A DNA stretch of 26,057 bases from CAYMAT01 sp964388495 (lineage in GTDB: Bacteria > Patescibacteriota > Gracilibacteria > Peribacterales > Peribacteraceae): the NCBI GenBank assembly GCA_964388495.1, contig CAYMAT010000017.1, forward strand, positions 1 through 26,057, read 5' to 3'. Each line of letters opens with the position of its first letter. The first letter of the stretch is position 1. Positions 13,178 to 21,189 of the stretch are shown here, piece after piece. The position numbers and the translations under genes are program-made. The notes under the pieces are model-generated. The model searched no databases and had not been told where the DNA came from. It worked only from the letters and a program-made list of their open reading frames with translations.

Positions 13178-13624
13178 TCACTTAAACAATTTCCCCAGCT
13201 CGTCCTTAAATTCCTCCACATCCTTGAACTCGCGGTGGACGGAGGCAAAGCGGATGTAGGCGACGTGGTCCAGTTTGCGCAGTTCCTTCATGACGTCGTT
13301 GCCGATGGTCGTTGTCGAAACCTCCTTTTTATTGGCGGCCCACTTTTCCTCCAGCTTGCTCAGGAGTTTGTCGATCTGGTCCTGCGTGATGGGCCTCTTG
13401 GTGCACGCCAGCCACACCCCGCGCTCAATCTTGCTACGCGAGTAGGGCTCGCTGGTTCCATCGCGCTTCTGCACGATCAAATTACTCATCTCCTGGCGCT
13501 CGAACGTGGTGAAACGATGACTGCATTTCTCACACTCCCTCCGGCGCCGGATGGCGCGGCCTTCCTCGGTCAATCGAGAATCAATCACGGCCGTATCGGG
13601 TTTTTTGCAGCGGGGGCAGAACAT
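13178..13624 (-). CDS. nrdR: transcriptional repressor NrdR
   Basis: This 148-aa protein is the nucleotide-sensing repressor of ribonucleotide reductase genes. The N-terminal zinc ribbon has Cys3, Cys6, Cys31 and Cys34 (MFCPRC and ECEKC), with RRRRECEKCSHRFTTFER typical of the family. An ATP-cone domain follows from about residue 49 (VQKRDGTSEPYSRSKIERGV). Length fits the family of about 150 aa. ATG 13624 gives the standard MxCPxC start; an upstream in-frame ATG at 13660 lies inside a long hairpin and would add 12 residues. No ribonucleotide reductase gene lies in the window, and I see no NrdR box pair here. aspS follows downstream beyond a repeat array. Confidence 0.96.
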   Translation of the reverse strand: MFCPRCKKPDTAVIDSRLTEEGRAIRRRRECEKCSHRFTTFERQEMSNLIVQKRDGTSEPYSRSKIERGVWLACTKRPITQDQIDKLLSKLEEKWAANKKEVSTTTIGNDVMKELRKLDHVAYIRFASVHREFKDVEEFKDELGKLFK

Positions 13625-13628
13625 TAGG

Positions 13629-13661
13629 CATGAGAGGACAACCTGCGGTTTTCCTCTCATG
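13629..13661 (-). promoter_or_regulatory. long hairpin directly before the nrdR start
   Basis: CATGAGAGGA (13629-13638) pairs with TCCTCTCATG (13652-13661). Inside, AACC pairs with GGTT around a three-base loop, with one mismatch between. The 14 pairs end four bases before the nrdR ATG and would occlude the ribosome site. An in-frame ATG lies within the stem. Confidence 0.6.
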
Positions 13662-13720
13662 AACTCTCCTTTCCCTAAGAGGTGCCGCTCCAGACAAGCA
13701 TAGCTTGCCTTCGCGGCGGA

Positions 13721-13748
13721 TTATTAAGTTTATAAGCCATTTTGGCAA
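13721..13748 (-). promoter_or_regulatory. putative nrdR promoter
   Basis: On the minus strand TTGCCA (13748-13743) and TAATAA (13726-13721) are 16 bp apart. A second hairpin, AGACAAGC/GCTTGCCT (13692-13710), would lie at the start of the leader. On the plus strand, TTGCAG (13772-13777) and TGATAC (13794-13799) could serve the divergent 1330-aa gene, but that would leave almost no leader. Confidence 0.45.
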
Positions 13749-13812
13749 TCAATTTGCCGACAAAACCCCTATTGCAGCCGTTTCTGCCTAATGTGATACT
13801 TCCTCCTTTTCT

Positions 13813-16800
13813 ATGGAGGAAGCCCCTCTCTCAACGGCTGACGATGCACCCAAAATTCGTAACCCAAACCTGGTTCATCATGAAAGGCTTCTGAGCAAGT
13901 TTCAGTATCTGCATCTTCCGCATCCGCCGGACAAGCTTCATGCACTCGAGCGAAATGCGGAGTGCATAGCGGCCACTTTGCGACAGGCAGTCTTTCTGTC
14001 GCTACCGCAGAATCTGACCAGATCAGATCGCGATGTGTGGCTCAAAGATTGGCAGGAGAGCTGGTCATCCCAAAGAAATCGCGACGATCCTTTTGGTTAC
14101 TATGATGACGATGAGGATGATGAACCGCCGTACAATCCCATGCACATAGAAAAAACGGAGGGGTTGATTGATTATCCGGACAGGGACCATGTCACACTCG
14201 TTCTCGGCACGCGCCGCGGAGGGGCACTATCCGAAAGAGACATAAGCGAGCAACAGTATGAACTGCAATTCAAGACCGATGTGTGGCGAGGCAGGAGTTT
14301 TAGTTACACATTTTACGATTCCTGCATTCATCCGCATGTGCATGATGACACGAATGTGACGGATCCGGTCCTGTGGGCAAAAACACGCGCGGAGATCGCT
14401 TTGGGATTTGCCCACTCCCTTGCGGAAAGAGACATGCCCCCGGACTTCGTGAATTTTCCGTTTGAACAACTGGCATCCCGCGTCTGTAACACGCTGCCTG
14501 AGGAACTTTCCCGTCCCCGCACGCATGTGATTGGCGATGCGCGGGGGATGCTGGAGGAAATCATCGCACGATATGCCGGTGAACTTCTTCCGGAATCTCT
14601 GGAATTCGCGTTAAGCAACCGGGAAGGAGTACAGGCGTTGGGGCTTGATCATCCCGCAATGAAAACATTCCTGGACGACATGCCGGTGCTCCTGGAAAAC
14701 GGATTGATCATCGATCGCGTGACGGATCTGGTAAAAACCGCGCGATACAACGGATTGGATCCGTCTCAAGCGGTGGAGTTTGCCGCAGCTCTCACGCACG
14801 GCATCTATAGTGGCGCGGAACGACCGTGGTGGTTTGTGGAAAATTTTCCGATGGAAGAACTTTTCCAGAGCGAAAAAAATCCCGTCGGATTTGCGTGGGA
14901 TGCTGAAGGCGTTGCGGCCGCCACCGCCATCGCAGCAGAAGCGGGCTTTGCCTTCCGCCATGCAGCTGCTCTCTTCCAGAAGTGTGGTAATGTCCTGATT
15001 TCTGCAGGAATCAGCCAAAAACAGGCACTGACATGTTGTGCCAAAATCGCCGCTGATTATGGAGTGAGTGATCCAGACAGGGCGCGGCGCATCGTCTATA
15101 CAATTGCCGAAGCGCTCAAAAATGAAATCGGAGGCAAAGATGTCTTTATCGAAGATATCCTCTCGCACCTCCACCGGGAGCGGCCCGAGTCCGTGTTGAT
15201 CGGTGCCATGGGCGCGACAGATGCCCACATTCCATTGCCGGGAATGGGATCGCTGATGCGCGGATTTTTGAAAGACGAAAACGCGCGTGACACCAATCTA
15301 TCGCTGACGGCGGTCGAGGACCTGCGGAAAATCGGCGGAACGTCCGCCACCCGATTGATTGCCCCTATATTCGGCGTGCAGCATAAGGTGGCAAGAGCGC
15401 TTCTTGCCGGTCCTGAAACCACACAGACATTGCTCCCCGCACCAGGTCAGGAACAACCGAAAAGAAGCCCGATGTCCGCGTTATTGCACATGTACTCGCG
15501 CATGGAAAAGGAGTGCGGCGCTTACCACATTGATCGCATATCCAATTTATATTTCAGTTTCTGTGCGACGCGTTTTCCGGACCCCTTCTCCCCGCCGGAA
15601 GGATTTTTCTCTTTTCTTCAAAAACTTTCCGAGATACCGGACCCTGGTTACCGCCTTCCATTTCTGGAAGATCCGTATGACCGCGGATGGGTGGAAGAAC
15701 AAAATGCCCACAGCACCATCGGTAAATACTCTGTTCTGAGCCAGTTACTGGATACCGTAGCCAACGGCGTCATCCCATGGGGAAAGTTGCAGGAGGTCAT
15801 GGATTGGGTCACGGAAGAGCACGATCCTGCAGAGGAAGAAAAGATTTTTGAGAAATTGGAGGAAGAGAGCAGGGAAAAGGCCGAAGAATTGGAGAAAATA
15901 ATCAAAGGTGGGGTGGAGGGCATTCGGAAAAAATATTCCGACAAGATGGCCAAAGCTCTGGAGGCAATGCTGAAAGAAGAGGACTGGGAGAAGCGGTATG
16001 CCTACAAAGAGTTGTACTACACGTACCGTGAATACGTGGACGATGCGAAAGATGAGTATCTGTATTACCAGGAACGGGCAGAGCGCGATATACACTCTCC
16101 CGAAAAAAACAGGCAAAAAGCCTATGCAGAAGCACGGTCGATAAAACAGGAGACTTTGAAAAGGCGCCTGTTTGTCTTAATGGAAGGAGTGCACATTCTA
16201 GAAGAGCTGGAGGTCTTCCGGTCTGCCGGCATAGTGTCCGATGACATCATGCGTGAGGCGACACGGTCGCTGCTGGATTTCTTGTTGGAGGGCGGAGTCA
16301 TAGACGTCAAAGACCCCGGGCGTCAGTTCAGGAATCATCAGGAAAACATACGCATTGCTGAAAAAATGCATCAGCAATGCCGTGTGCTTGGGGAAATGGG
16401 GCTCATCAATACGGAGGTGCTCCGGGCACAGCTTGATTGGGAAAAGCGGCCTGCGGTGGCGGCGTCACTATCGGAGGTTCTTTCTACGTGGGAAAGAACC
16501 ATGAATGAATGCGCGGATATGAACCAGTTTCTCCATCACGAAATAGATGATCCTCTGGACGAACATCTAGACCGCCTGGAAGAGGAGCTTGCAAGGATAT
16601 GGTCCAATCAGCCGCTTCTCAAAAAAGAAAGGATCCCCTATGTGGTGCATGCGTTTGTCCCGGCGGTCCGGTACAAACGGGCAATCGCACAGAGCAGGGA
16701 TCTGGTGCGCAGTGCGTTTCCGGAGCCAATAGAGACACATCTTTCCGATCTCAGTCGGTCCAATTATTCCGTTGCAGCAGCCATCACCCTGGCGGCACAA

Positions 16801-17805
16801 GAAAATTCCTCCGGCACAGATGGACAAATGAAGATGTTGCTGGAGACATCTCCGTCTGAACTCCGGACAAACCAGATTGCGCCGGCCCACAAGCGCGCAG
16901 TCATGCTGGAGCGCACGCATGCATTGCGAGAAGCGATTCTCCATGCGCGCAAAGAATCCCTCGGCTTGCTCCCGGTGGGTGGGAAAATTCACGTACTCCA
17001 TGGAATAGACAGCAACAGATTTGCCCCGCTGCTCCAGTACCTTTCCATGGGCAGCACCTCCTTCAGGCTCATTCACGCGGACACGTCTCTGCTGCTGCCG
17101 CCAGTTCCCAGTGCCGGAGAACTGGCGATACTTATTCGCCTTATTGAATCCGAGGGCATGATCGATTTTGAGCATCCGGAACTGCAAGTGACGGCATCGG
17201 GACGACTTCCACCAGAAGAATGCGCATATTTGGGGAGCGCGATTCTCCTCAGTACGGAGCGCGGTATGAAATTCGATGCGTCGGCCTTCAGAACATTCGA
17301 TCATGATAACGAAACCGGAGCGCGCATCATGGCATACGATGCCGGGGCGCGGCCTATGGAGCTGCCTTTTATGACGCGACTGCAGGGCCGCACAGACATG
17401 CTTGCCCGCAGGCACCTGGGCGATATCCCGTGGTACCAGCGCATTGCGACGGTGCTTGCGCAAGGGTGTGACGAGGGGCCGTTTGCCCATCTTGCAGTGC
17501 CTCTCAAACAAGAATTGGCGGAAGTGTATGCAGGTTACGGTCTTTCCGGAGTTCTGGAGGCTCCATGGATTAAGCCCACAAGCGGAATGCGCATGCCGCC
17601 AGAAAACGATAGGGCGCACTACGAAGACGGGGTAAAACCGTGTGTGGATGCCTACTTTGCCTCCGCGGAAAAGGGAGGGGAAGGCGTGATAAACGATGTT
17701 CGTGAGGTACTTGACCGCATGTGGGCAAAGATGTCTACAATACAGTTGTCCATTCCTGATGACCCCTGGTACGCAGAGGAATGCAAACGTGTTCTTCGTT
17801 TCTAA
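13813..17805 (+). CDS. very large hypothetical protein (1330 aa)
   Basis: I do not recognise this protein. It has no signal peptide and no membrane helix, so it is probably cytoplasmic. The N-terminal quarter contains a strongly acidic patch YYDDDEDDEPPY (about 99-110). Residues about 220-560 are mostly helical, with repeated short amphipathic helices such as AAATAIAAEAGFAFRHAAALF. A Glu/Lys-rich coiled-coil stretch runs from about 670 to 800 (EEEKIFEKLEEESREKAEELE, and DDAKDEYLYYQERAERDI). The last 500 residues are helical with less charge and end in a Trp-containing DDPWYAEECKRVLRF. No NTPase, nuclease, protease or glycosyltransferase motif is evident. The leader is CCTCCTTTTCT before ATG 13813, without Shine-Dalgarno. 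The 279-aa gene starts 10 nt after its stop and is probably an operon partner. Confidence 0.8.
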   Translation: MEEAPLSTADDAPKIRNPNLVHHERLLSKFQYLHLPHPPDKLHALERNAECIAATLRQAVFLSLPQNLTRSDRDVWLKDWQESWSSQRNRDDPFGYYDDDEDDEPPYNPMHIEKTEGLIDYPDRDHVTLVLGTRRGGALSERDISEQQYELQFKTDVWRGRSFSYTFYDSCIHPHVHDDTNVTDPVLWAKTRAEIALGFAHSLAERDMPPDFVNFPFEQLASRVCNTLPEELSRPRTHVIGDARGMLEEIIARYAGELLPESLEFALSNREGVQALGLDHPAMKTFLDDMPVLLENGLIIDRVTDLVKTARYNGLDPSQAVEFAAALTHGIYSGAERPWWFVENFPMEELFQSEKNPVGFAWDAEGVAAATAIAAEAGFAFRHAAALFQKCGNVLISAGISQKQALTCCAKIAADYGVSDPDRARRIVYTIAEALKNEIGGKDVFIEDILSHLHRERPESVLIGAMGATDAHIPLPGMGSLMRGFLKDENARDTNLSLTAVEDLRKIGGTSATRLIAPIFGVQHKVARALLAGPETTQTLLPAPGQEQPKRSPMSALLHMYSRMEKECGAYHIDRISNLYFSFCATRFPDPFSPPEGFFSFLQKLSEIPDPGYRLPFLEDPYDRGWVEEQNAHSTIGKYSVLSQLLDTVANGVIPWGKLQEVMDWVTEEHDPAEEEKIFEKLEEESREKAEELEKIIKGGVEGIRKKYSDKMAKALEAMLKEEDWEKRYAYKELYYTYREYVDDAKDEYLYYQERAERDIHSPEKNRQKAYAEARSIKQETLKRRLFVLMEGVHILEELEVFRSAGIVSDDIMREATRSLLDFLLEGGVIDVKDPGRQFRNHQENIRIAEKMHQQCRVLGEMGLINTEVLRAQLDWEKRPAVAASLSEVLSTWERTMNECADMNQFLHHEIDDPLDEHLDRLEEELARIWSNQPLLKKERIPYVVHAFVPAVRYKRAIAQSRDLVRSAFPEPIETHLSDLSRSNYSVAAAITLAAQENSSGTDGQMKMLLETSPSELRTNQIAPAHKRAVMLERTHALREAILHARKESLGLLPVGGKIHVLHGIDSNRFAPLLQYLSMGSTSFRLIHADTSLLLPPVPSAGELAILIRLIESEGMIDFEHPELQVTASGRLPPEECAYLGSAILLSTERGMKFDASAFRTFDHDNETGARIMAYDAGARPMELPFMTRLQGRTDMLARRHLGDIPWYQRIATVLAQGCDEGPFAHLAVPLKQELAEVYAGYGLSGVLEAPWIKPTSGMRMPPENDRAHYEDGVKPCVDAYFASAEKGGEGVINDVREVLDRMWAKMSTIQLSIPDDPWYAEECKRVLRF

Positions 17806-17815
17806 TCTCCCCTCT

Positions 17816-18655
17816 ATGGAAATGCGCCACAACCCCACCGACTTTCTGGAATGCCCTGACCATAAAAATCTGGGCGGCGTGGGCGTGATAGAAACAGCAG
17901 CTCCCCGTCGGAAATCAGGGAAAATGTCCTCCTTCACAGAAGTGACAAAGCCGGCGGAAATCAGTTATGAAGTTCCGGATGGAACGGCCGATGCCGAGGT
18001 TGTGGTCGGACAAAAAACGGAAGAAGTAAAAAGCGCAGTACAAGACATTATGGCGCCGGCAGAAGCTCCGGCCGCTGCTGAGACCTCCTCCACTGTGCGG
18101 CAGGTTCAGGCAGATGAGGACGCTGAAGCCAAAACACCTGTGCCGCAACCGACAGCAGCACCTGAGTCCAAGGAAGAAGAGATGCCGGTTGCTAAAGAAA
18201 TTTCTGCAAAAGTACTGCCAGAGGAAGCAGGCGCGTTACAGGCGGCAATGAAAAAACTTATTGAAGAGCAACCTCCTGTGGCCGTTCCCGTTATGCAAAG
18301 CGAAGTACAAAAAAATGTGGTACAGCCAAAAGTCGTACCTGCATCCAAGGTGTCACTTCCTCCCACGCAAGAGCCACAAAAAAAGCCTGAGCAAAAAGTC
18401 GAGGCCGTTGAGCCACTTGTTACCGAAGTAGTAAAAATTGTCACACGGCTTGAGAATTTTCTGAAAGGTCAGAAAAATCGGACTATTGTTCATAGCAGAA
18501 AACGTGGAGAAATCAGCACGATTGCAGGCGTGCTCGGTATCTTTAAAGATCTTCCCGCGGATGACAGAGAAAGAACCAATATGGTTTGCGATGCACTTAC
18601 AGAGAAAGGAATGATTAATCTGGTCGCAAGGATCCGCACGGCAATGCGCAGCTAA
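17816..18655 (+). CDS. Pro/Ala/Glu-rich protein with small C-terminal domain, partner of the 1330-aa protein
   Basis: This 279-aa protein starts 10 nt after the giant gene. Residues about 30-200 are low-complexity Pro, Ala, Glu, Lys and Val sequence, probably disordered. The last 75 residues (from about VVKIVTRLENFLKGQ) look folded: a helix, a basic RTIVHSRKRGEIS, then IAGVLGIFKDLPADDRERTNMVCDALTEKGMINLVARI. That layout suggests a flexible tether ending in a binding domain. No family is recognised. ATG 17816 is favoured because it avoids overlap with the giant gene; ATG 17822 is also possible. Its stop overlaps the convergent gene's stop by 4 nt. Confidence 0.75.
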   Translation: MEMRHNPTDFLECPDHKNLGGVGVIETAAPRRKSGKMSSFTEVTKPAEISYEVPDGTADAEVVVGQKTEEVKSAVQDIMAPAEAPAAAETSSTVRQVQADEDAEAKTPVPQPTAAPESKEEEMPVAKEISAKVLPEEAGALQAAMKKLIEEQPPVAVPVMQSEVQKNVVQPKVVPASKVSLPPTQEPQKKPEQKVEAVEPLVTEVVKIVTRLENFLKGQKNRTIVHSRKRGEISTIAGVLGIFKDLPADDRERTNMVCDALTEKGMINLVARIRTAMRS

Positions 18656-19065
18656 GCCGCCTTTTTCCTGGCTGTGTCATTCTCTGACATCAGCTGATCC
18701 AGATTTTCCCGGATGGATAGAAGGACTTGGCGTATCTCCTGTTCACACTTTTCCAGGGCTGCTTGCAGCCGTGCATCAAACGCATCTAGCGCCTTTTCCG
18801 TTTCGGCCCGTCTTTTATTTGTCATCTGACCGATATCAATTTTGAGTTTCAATACCGCGGTTTCAATAATCTCCGCACCTTTGGTAAAACGCTCCGCGGC
18901 TGCAGCAACGGAAAATGCCAATACGTCATTGATTTTCGCCTTCACCGGCACCATATCCGGTGAATCCGTTCCGCGCGCCAGAATGCCGCCCGTTTTCCAG
19001 CCCATGGTGGGGAGGTCCGGCAGAGTAAGGTTGTTCGGTGCCGGTCGTTCAAAGCCCTCCATCAT
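18652..19065 (-). CDS. hypothetical helical protein
   Basis: This 137-aa protein has a short Pro-rich N-terminus (RPAPNNLTLPDLPTMGW) and then a long helical part (about 42-137) with coiled-coil character, KRRAETEKALDAFDARLQAALEKCEQE. No membrane segment is seen. The start codon overlaps the stop of the preceding gene as ATGA (19065-19062), a sign of translational coupling. Its end overlaps the plus-strand 279-aa gene by four bases. Function unknown; position suggests a link with the neighbouring unknown genes. Confidence 0.7.
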   Translation of the reverse strand: MMEGFERPAPNNLTLPDLPTMGWKTGGILARGTDSPDMVPVKAKINDVLAFSVAAAAERFTKGAEIIETAVLKLKIDIGQMTNKRRAETEKALDAFDARLQAALEKCEQEIRQVLLSIRENLDQLMSENDTARKKAA

Positions 19066-19349
19066 TTTTCCTTGGGGAAATGCATCTCCGTTCCGCGCAG
19101 GCTGCTGGGGTCTATGTGTTGCAGTACCAGCTCCACTACTGCCCCGTTCATATGCTCCATTTCCTCATGCAATTTCTGAATGGCGACAGCTTCACTTCCG
19201 CTCTGCAGGTCCTTGTATGTTCTTTCGACAGTATTGCCGTCCCAGTCCTGTTCCCCGGATCCCAGCGGGCCATCATGGCCATACCGCAACCGTTCGGCCG
19301 CAATGCTGCCCGGTTGGATGACCCGCTCGAAGGAATCTGGAGAATGCAT
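19062..19349 (-). CDS. small hypothetical protein
   Basis: This 95-aa soluble protein is of unrecognised family. It has a Gly/Asp-rich first half and a helical second half (SEAVAIQKLHEEMEHMNGAVVELVLQHI). It is coupled to the downstream gene by an ATGA overlap and begins 5 nt after the stop of the upstream 83-aa gene. The tight spacing supports all three as real genes. No other function can be read. Confidence 0.65.
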   Translation of the reverse strand: MHSPDSFERVIQPGSIAAERLRYGHDGPLGSGEQDWDGNTVERTYKDLQSGSEAVAIQKLHEEMEHMNGAVVELVLQHIDPSSLRGTEMHFPKEK

Positions 19350-19354
19350 TCTTA

Positions 19355-19606
19355 TTATTTGAGGACGTTTTTCAGATTTAAAATTGCCGCAGCGCGCGCA
19401 CGCAAAAGCGATTCATTGGCGCTGGAATCTGGGGTCTCTGGGCCAGATTTGCCGACAATATCTTGGCCGCGCAATCCGGAGGGCATGGCCTTTCCATCGG
19501 TATGAGCCGTGAAAGTTTCGCTTAGACCAAGTCTGTCCATAGGAATAAGGGGGAAGATCCGCGGCTTATAAAGAGCACTGTGCGCTGGGTCAAGGGAGCA
19601 GGCCAT
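19355..19606 (-). CDS. small hypothetical protein
   Basis: This 83-aa protein (or about 61 aa if ATG 19540 is used) has no recognised motif; its end (ESLLRARAAAILNLKNVLK) is an amphipathic helix. It is the first of three tightly packed small genes downstream of tsaC. Support is mostly the operon spacing, so the gene call is moderate and the start uncertain. Confidence 0.5.
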   Translation of the reverse strand: MACSLDPAHSALYKPRIFPLIPMDRLGLSETFTAHTDGKAMPSGLRGQDIVGKSGPETPDSSANESLLRARAAAILNLKNVLK

Positions 19607-19667
19607 GCTTTCTTTGGGCAGATGAAAACCTTGGCTTGGGTGATTGCAAAAATCATCATTGCCATCC

Positions 19668-20333
19668 TTAAATCCCCACCGTTCCGCTCCGGCGCACAGT
19701 TTTCTCGCTCGTTGTCAGATCCATGACCGTGGATGGAGGAGTCTTAGGCAACATTCCGTCGTCCAAGACAATGTCCGGAATGATTTCCAGTCCCTCAAAC
19801 TGGCTCCAGATGTCCTGGGGCGAATACGGGTTGAGCATTCCGTGGATATTTGCGGACGTGGTGGAGAGCGGTGAGCCGAATTCCGTTACCAGACGAAGGG
19901 CGGTCTTCTGTGGCGAGACGCGGACGCCGATGGAAGCGGCAAGCTGTGAGCTGTGAGCTGTGAGCCGCTCGCGTTCATCGCTCATCGCTGAACGCACATC
20001 GCTTTGCGGGATAATAAGGAGCTTTTCTGGAGAATCCTGTCTCATTCGCAAAATGATCGTCAAAGGGCCGGGCAAATGTTGTTTCGCCAGCTTTTCCGCC
20101 TCGTCGTTCCACTCCACGTATTTCTTCGCTTCCTCCACGCTGGGGAAGAGCGCGCTCACGGGCTGGTTGAAGGGGCGGTCTTTGATGAGGAACAGTTTCT
20201 CCACGGCTTTGGGGTTCCGCAGGTCGCATGCCAGCCCATAACACGTCTCCGTGGCGTGGGCCACCACGCCGCCTGCGCGGAGTGTTGCCAGTGCTTCTGC
20301 GATGCCGGTGGAGTCCGCGGGGAGGATGCGCAT
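19668..20333 (-). CDS. tsaC: threonylcarbamoyl-AMP synthase (TsaC/Sua5/YrdC family)
   Basis: This 221-aa protein makes threonylcarbamoyl-AMP from threonine, bicarbonate and ATP, the first step of the t6A37 modification of ANN-decoding tRNAs. The YrdC fold shows GGVVAHATETCYGLACDL (21-38), the KDRPFNQPVSAL block (51-62), LPGPLTIIL (88-95), IGVRVS (135-140) and STTSAN (157-162). Between LLIIPQ and IGVRVS there is an extra Ser/Arg/Ala-rich stretch (about 111-133) encoded by short repeats. It seems inserted relative to the family, on what is probably a surface loop. The start ATG follows the PH-domain gene by 15 nt, so it belongs to the dnaE-led minus-strand run. Confidence 0.92.
   Translation of the reverse strand: MRILPADSTGIAEALATLRAGGVVAHATETCYGLACDLRNPKAVEKLFLIKDRPFNQPVSALFPSVEEAKKYVEWNDEAEKLAKQHLPGPLTIILRMRQDSPEKLLIIPQSDVRSAMSDERERLTAHSSQLAASIGVRVSPQKTALRLVTEFGSPLSTTSANIHGMLNPYSPQDIWSQFEGLEIIPDIVLDDGMLPKTPPSTVMDLTTSEKTVRRSGTVGI
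19943..19995. repeat. short tandem repeat plus inverted repeat inside tsaC
   Basis: GCTGTGA is repeated three times (19943-19963). It is followed by GCGTTCA (19971-19977) and its inverted match TGAACGC (19989-19995) around TCGCTCATCGC. These repeats code for the extra stretch of TsaC. Three 7-bp copies are in frame, but a gain or loss of one would shift the frame. Confidence 0.8.
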
Positions 20334-20348
20334 GGTGGTCCGCTATTC

Positions 20349-20897
20349 TCAGGCATTCCGGTCCCTGCGCGCAAGCTCGCGCACGGCCAAAAGCTCCTCG
20401 TACCTTTTGCTCACCTGCGGGACAAAATGCAGGGTCAGCCGGGAATCCTGGCCTTCCAGAACGATCGTCCCAAACCCAAAGAGATTCTGCACGGGGCCGC
20501 GCTGGGATTTACGGATCTCCTGGATGTTCCAGAGGTCAATGCACTCGTGGTCGTCAAAGTTGAGCAGCGAGCGCTTGATCCTGTGCACGCGCCGGTCCGT
20601 GGCGATGATCACGTAGAGGAAGTAGCGGTAGAAACGGCTGATGAAGTGCAAATGCACTGCAAGAAAGAAAAGAAGCAGCGCGACGAGCAGCAGGTGACGG
20701 CCGTTCTGCTGCGTGACGTCCACGGTGGAAAACGACAAAAAGCCGATCAGGAAAATGGCCGCTGTCAGCAGGCACATACGCGTGATGGGCCAGAGCATGC
20801 GGATCCAGTGCTGGCGGAACGAGCTGCAGAACCGCTCCTGCGGATCCTTGTTGGGGAAATCCACGATGCTCAGCGGATGGTCGTGGCGCTCTACCAT
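20349..20897 (-). CDS. membrane protein with bacterial PH-like domain
   Basis: This 182-aa protein has two transmembrane helices (about residues 35-54 and 65-85) followed by a soluble domain. YFLYVIIATDRRVHRIKRSLLNFDDHECIDLWNIQEIRKSQRGPVQNLFGFGTI looks like a bacterial PH (bPH2, YdbS-like) domain: strand, ITD-R, a basic turn, then I--I and a GFGTI strand. Its role is unknown; family members are usually small membrane proteins. ATG 20897 is chosen because the longer ORF reads into the upstream gene. Its start overlaps the end of the 72-aa gene by 7 nt, so the two are translationally coupled. Confidence 0.78.
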   Translation of the reverse strand: MVERHDHPLSIVDFPNKDPQERFCSSFRQHWIRMLWPITRMCLLTAAIFLIGFLSFSTVDVTQQNGRHLLLVALLLFFLAVHLHFISRFYRYFLYVIIATDRRVHRIKRSLLNFDDHECIDLWNIQEIRKSQRGPVQNLFGFGTIVLEGQDSRLTLHFVPQVSKRYEELLAVRELARRDRNA

Positions 20898-21109
20898 GAG
20901 AGGAGCAGGGAGAAAACCGAGGCCAAGAGCAGGAACAAAGTATGAAGAATGGCCAGCATACGTATGCGCGGCAGCGTGAAAATCCTCTTGGTGGTGGTGG
21001 ATGCCAGGTGCAGATGCAGCCCCTCTATGCGGCGCCTGAAAAAGAACCACAGCGTCACTTCACAGACGATGATGCACACAGCCAGAAGTATGAGAATCGA
21101 AGTGAGCAT
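20891..21109 (-). CDS. small two-helix membrane protein
   Basis: This 72-aa protein has an N-terminal transmembrane helix (about 3-23, TSILILLAVCIIVCEVTLWFF), a short basic loop (RRRIEGLHLHLASTTTKRIFTLPRIR) and a second helix (about 52-71). It overlaps the PH-domain gene by 7 nt and probably forms a membrane complex with it. It starts 80 nt after the dnaE stop. Family not recognised. Confidence 0.7.
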   Translation of the reverse strand: MLTSILILLAVCIIVCEVTLWFFFRRRIEGLHLHLASTTTKRIFTLPRIRMLAILHTLFLLLASVFSLLLSW

Positions 21110-21189
21110 GATGGATCAGTATCCGCTTTTCCGCAGTCAAAAACGAGCGAAAACTGGATCAAGCGAATACTGCCGTCCGTTGCCGATCC

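Noticed and set aside
16567..17937. 456-codon minus-strand frame over the end of the giant gene
   Set aside because: It spans two coding genes and an intergenic start, is rich in Cys/His/Arg typical of antisense frames, and has no promoter or domain.
19943..19963. CRISPR-like repeats
   Set aside because: The units are 7 bp and lie inside tsaC without spacers.
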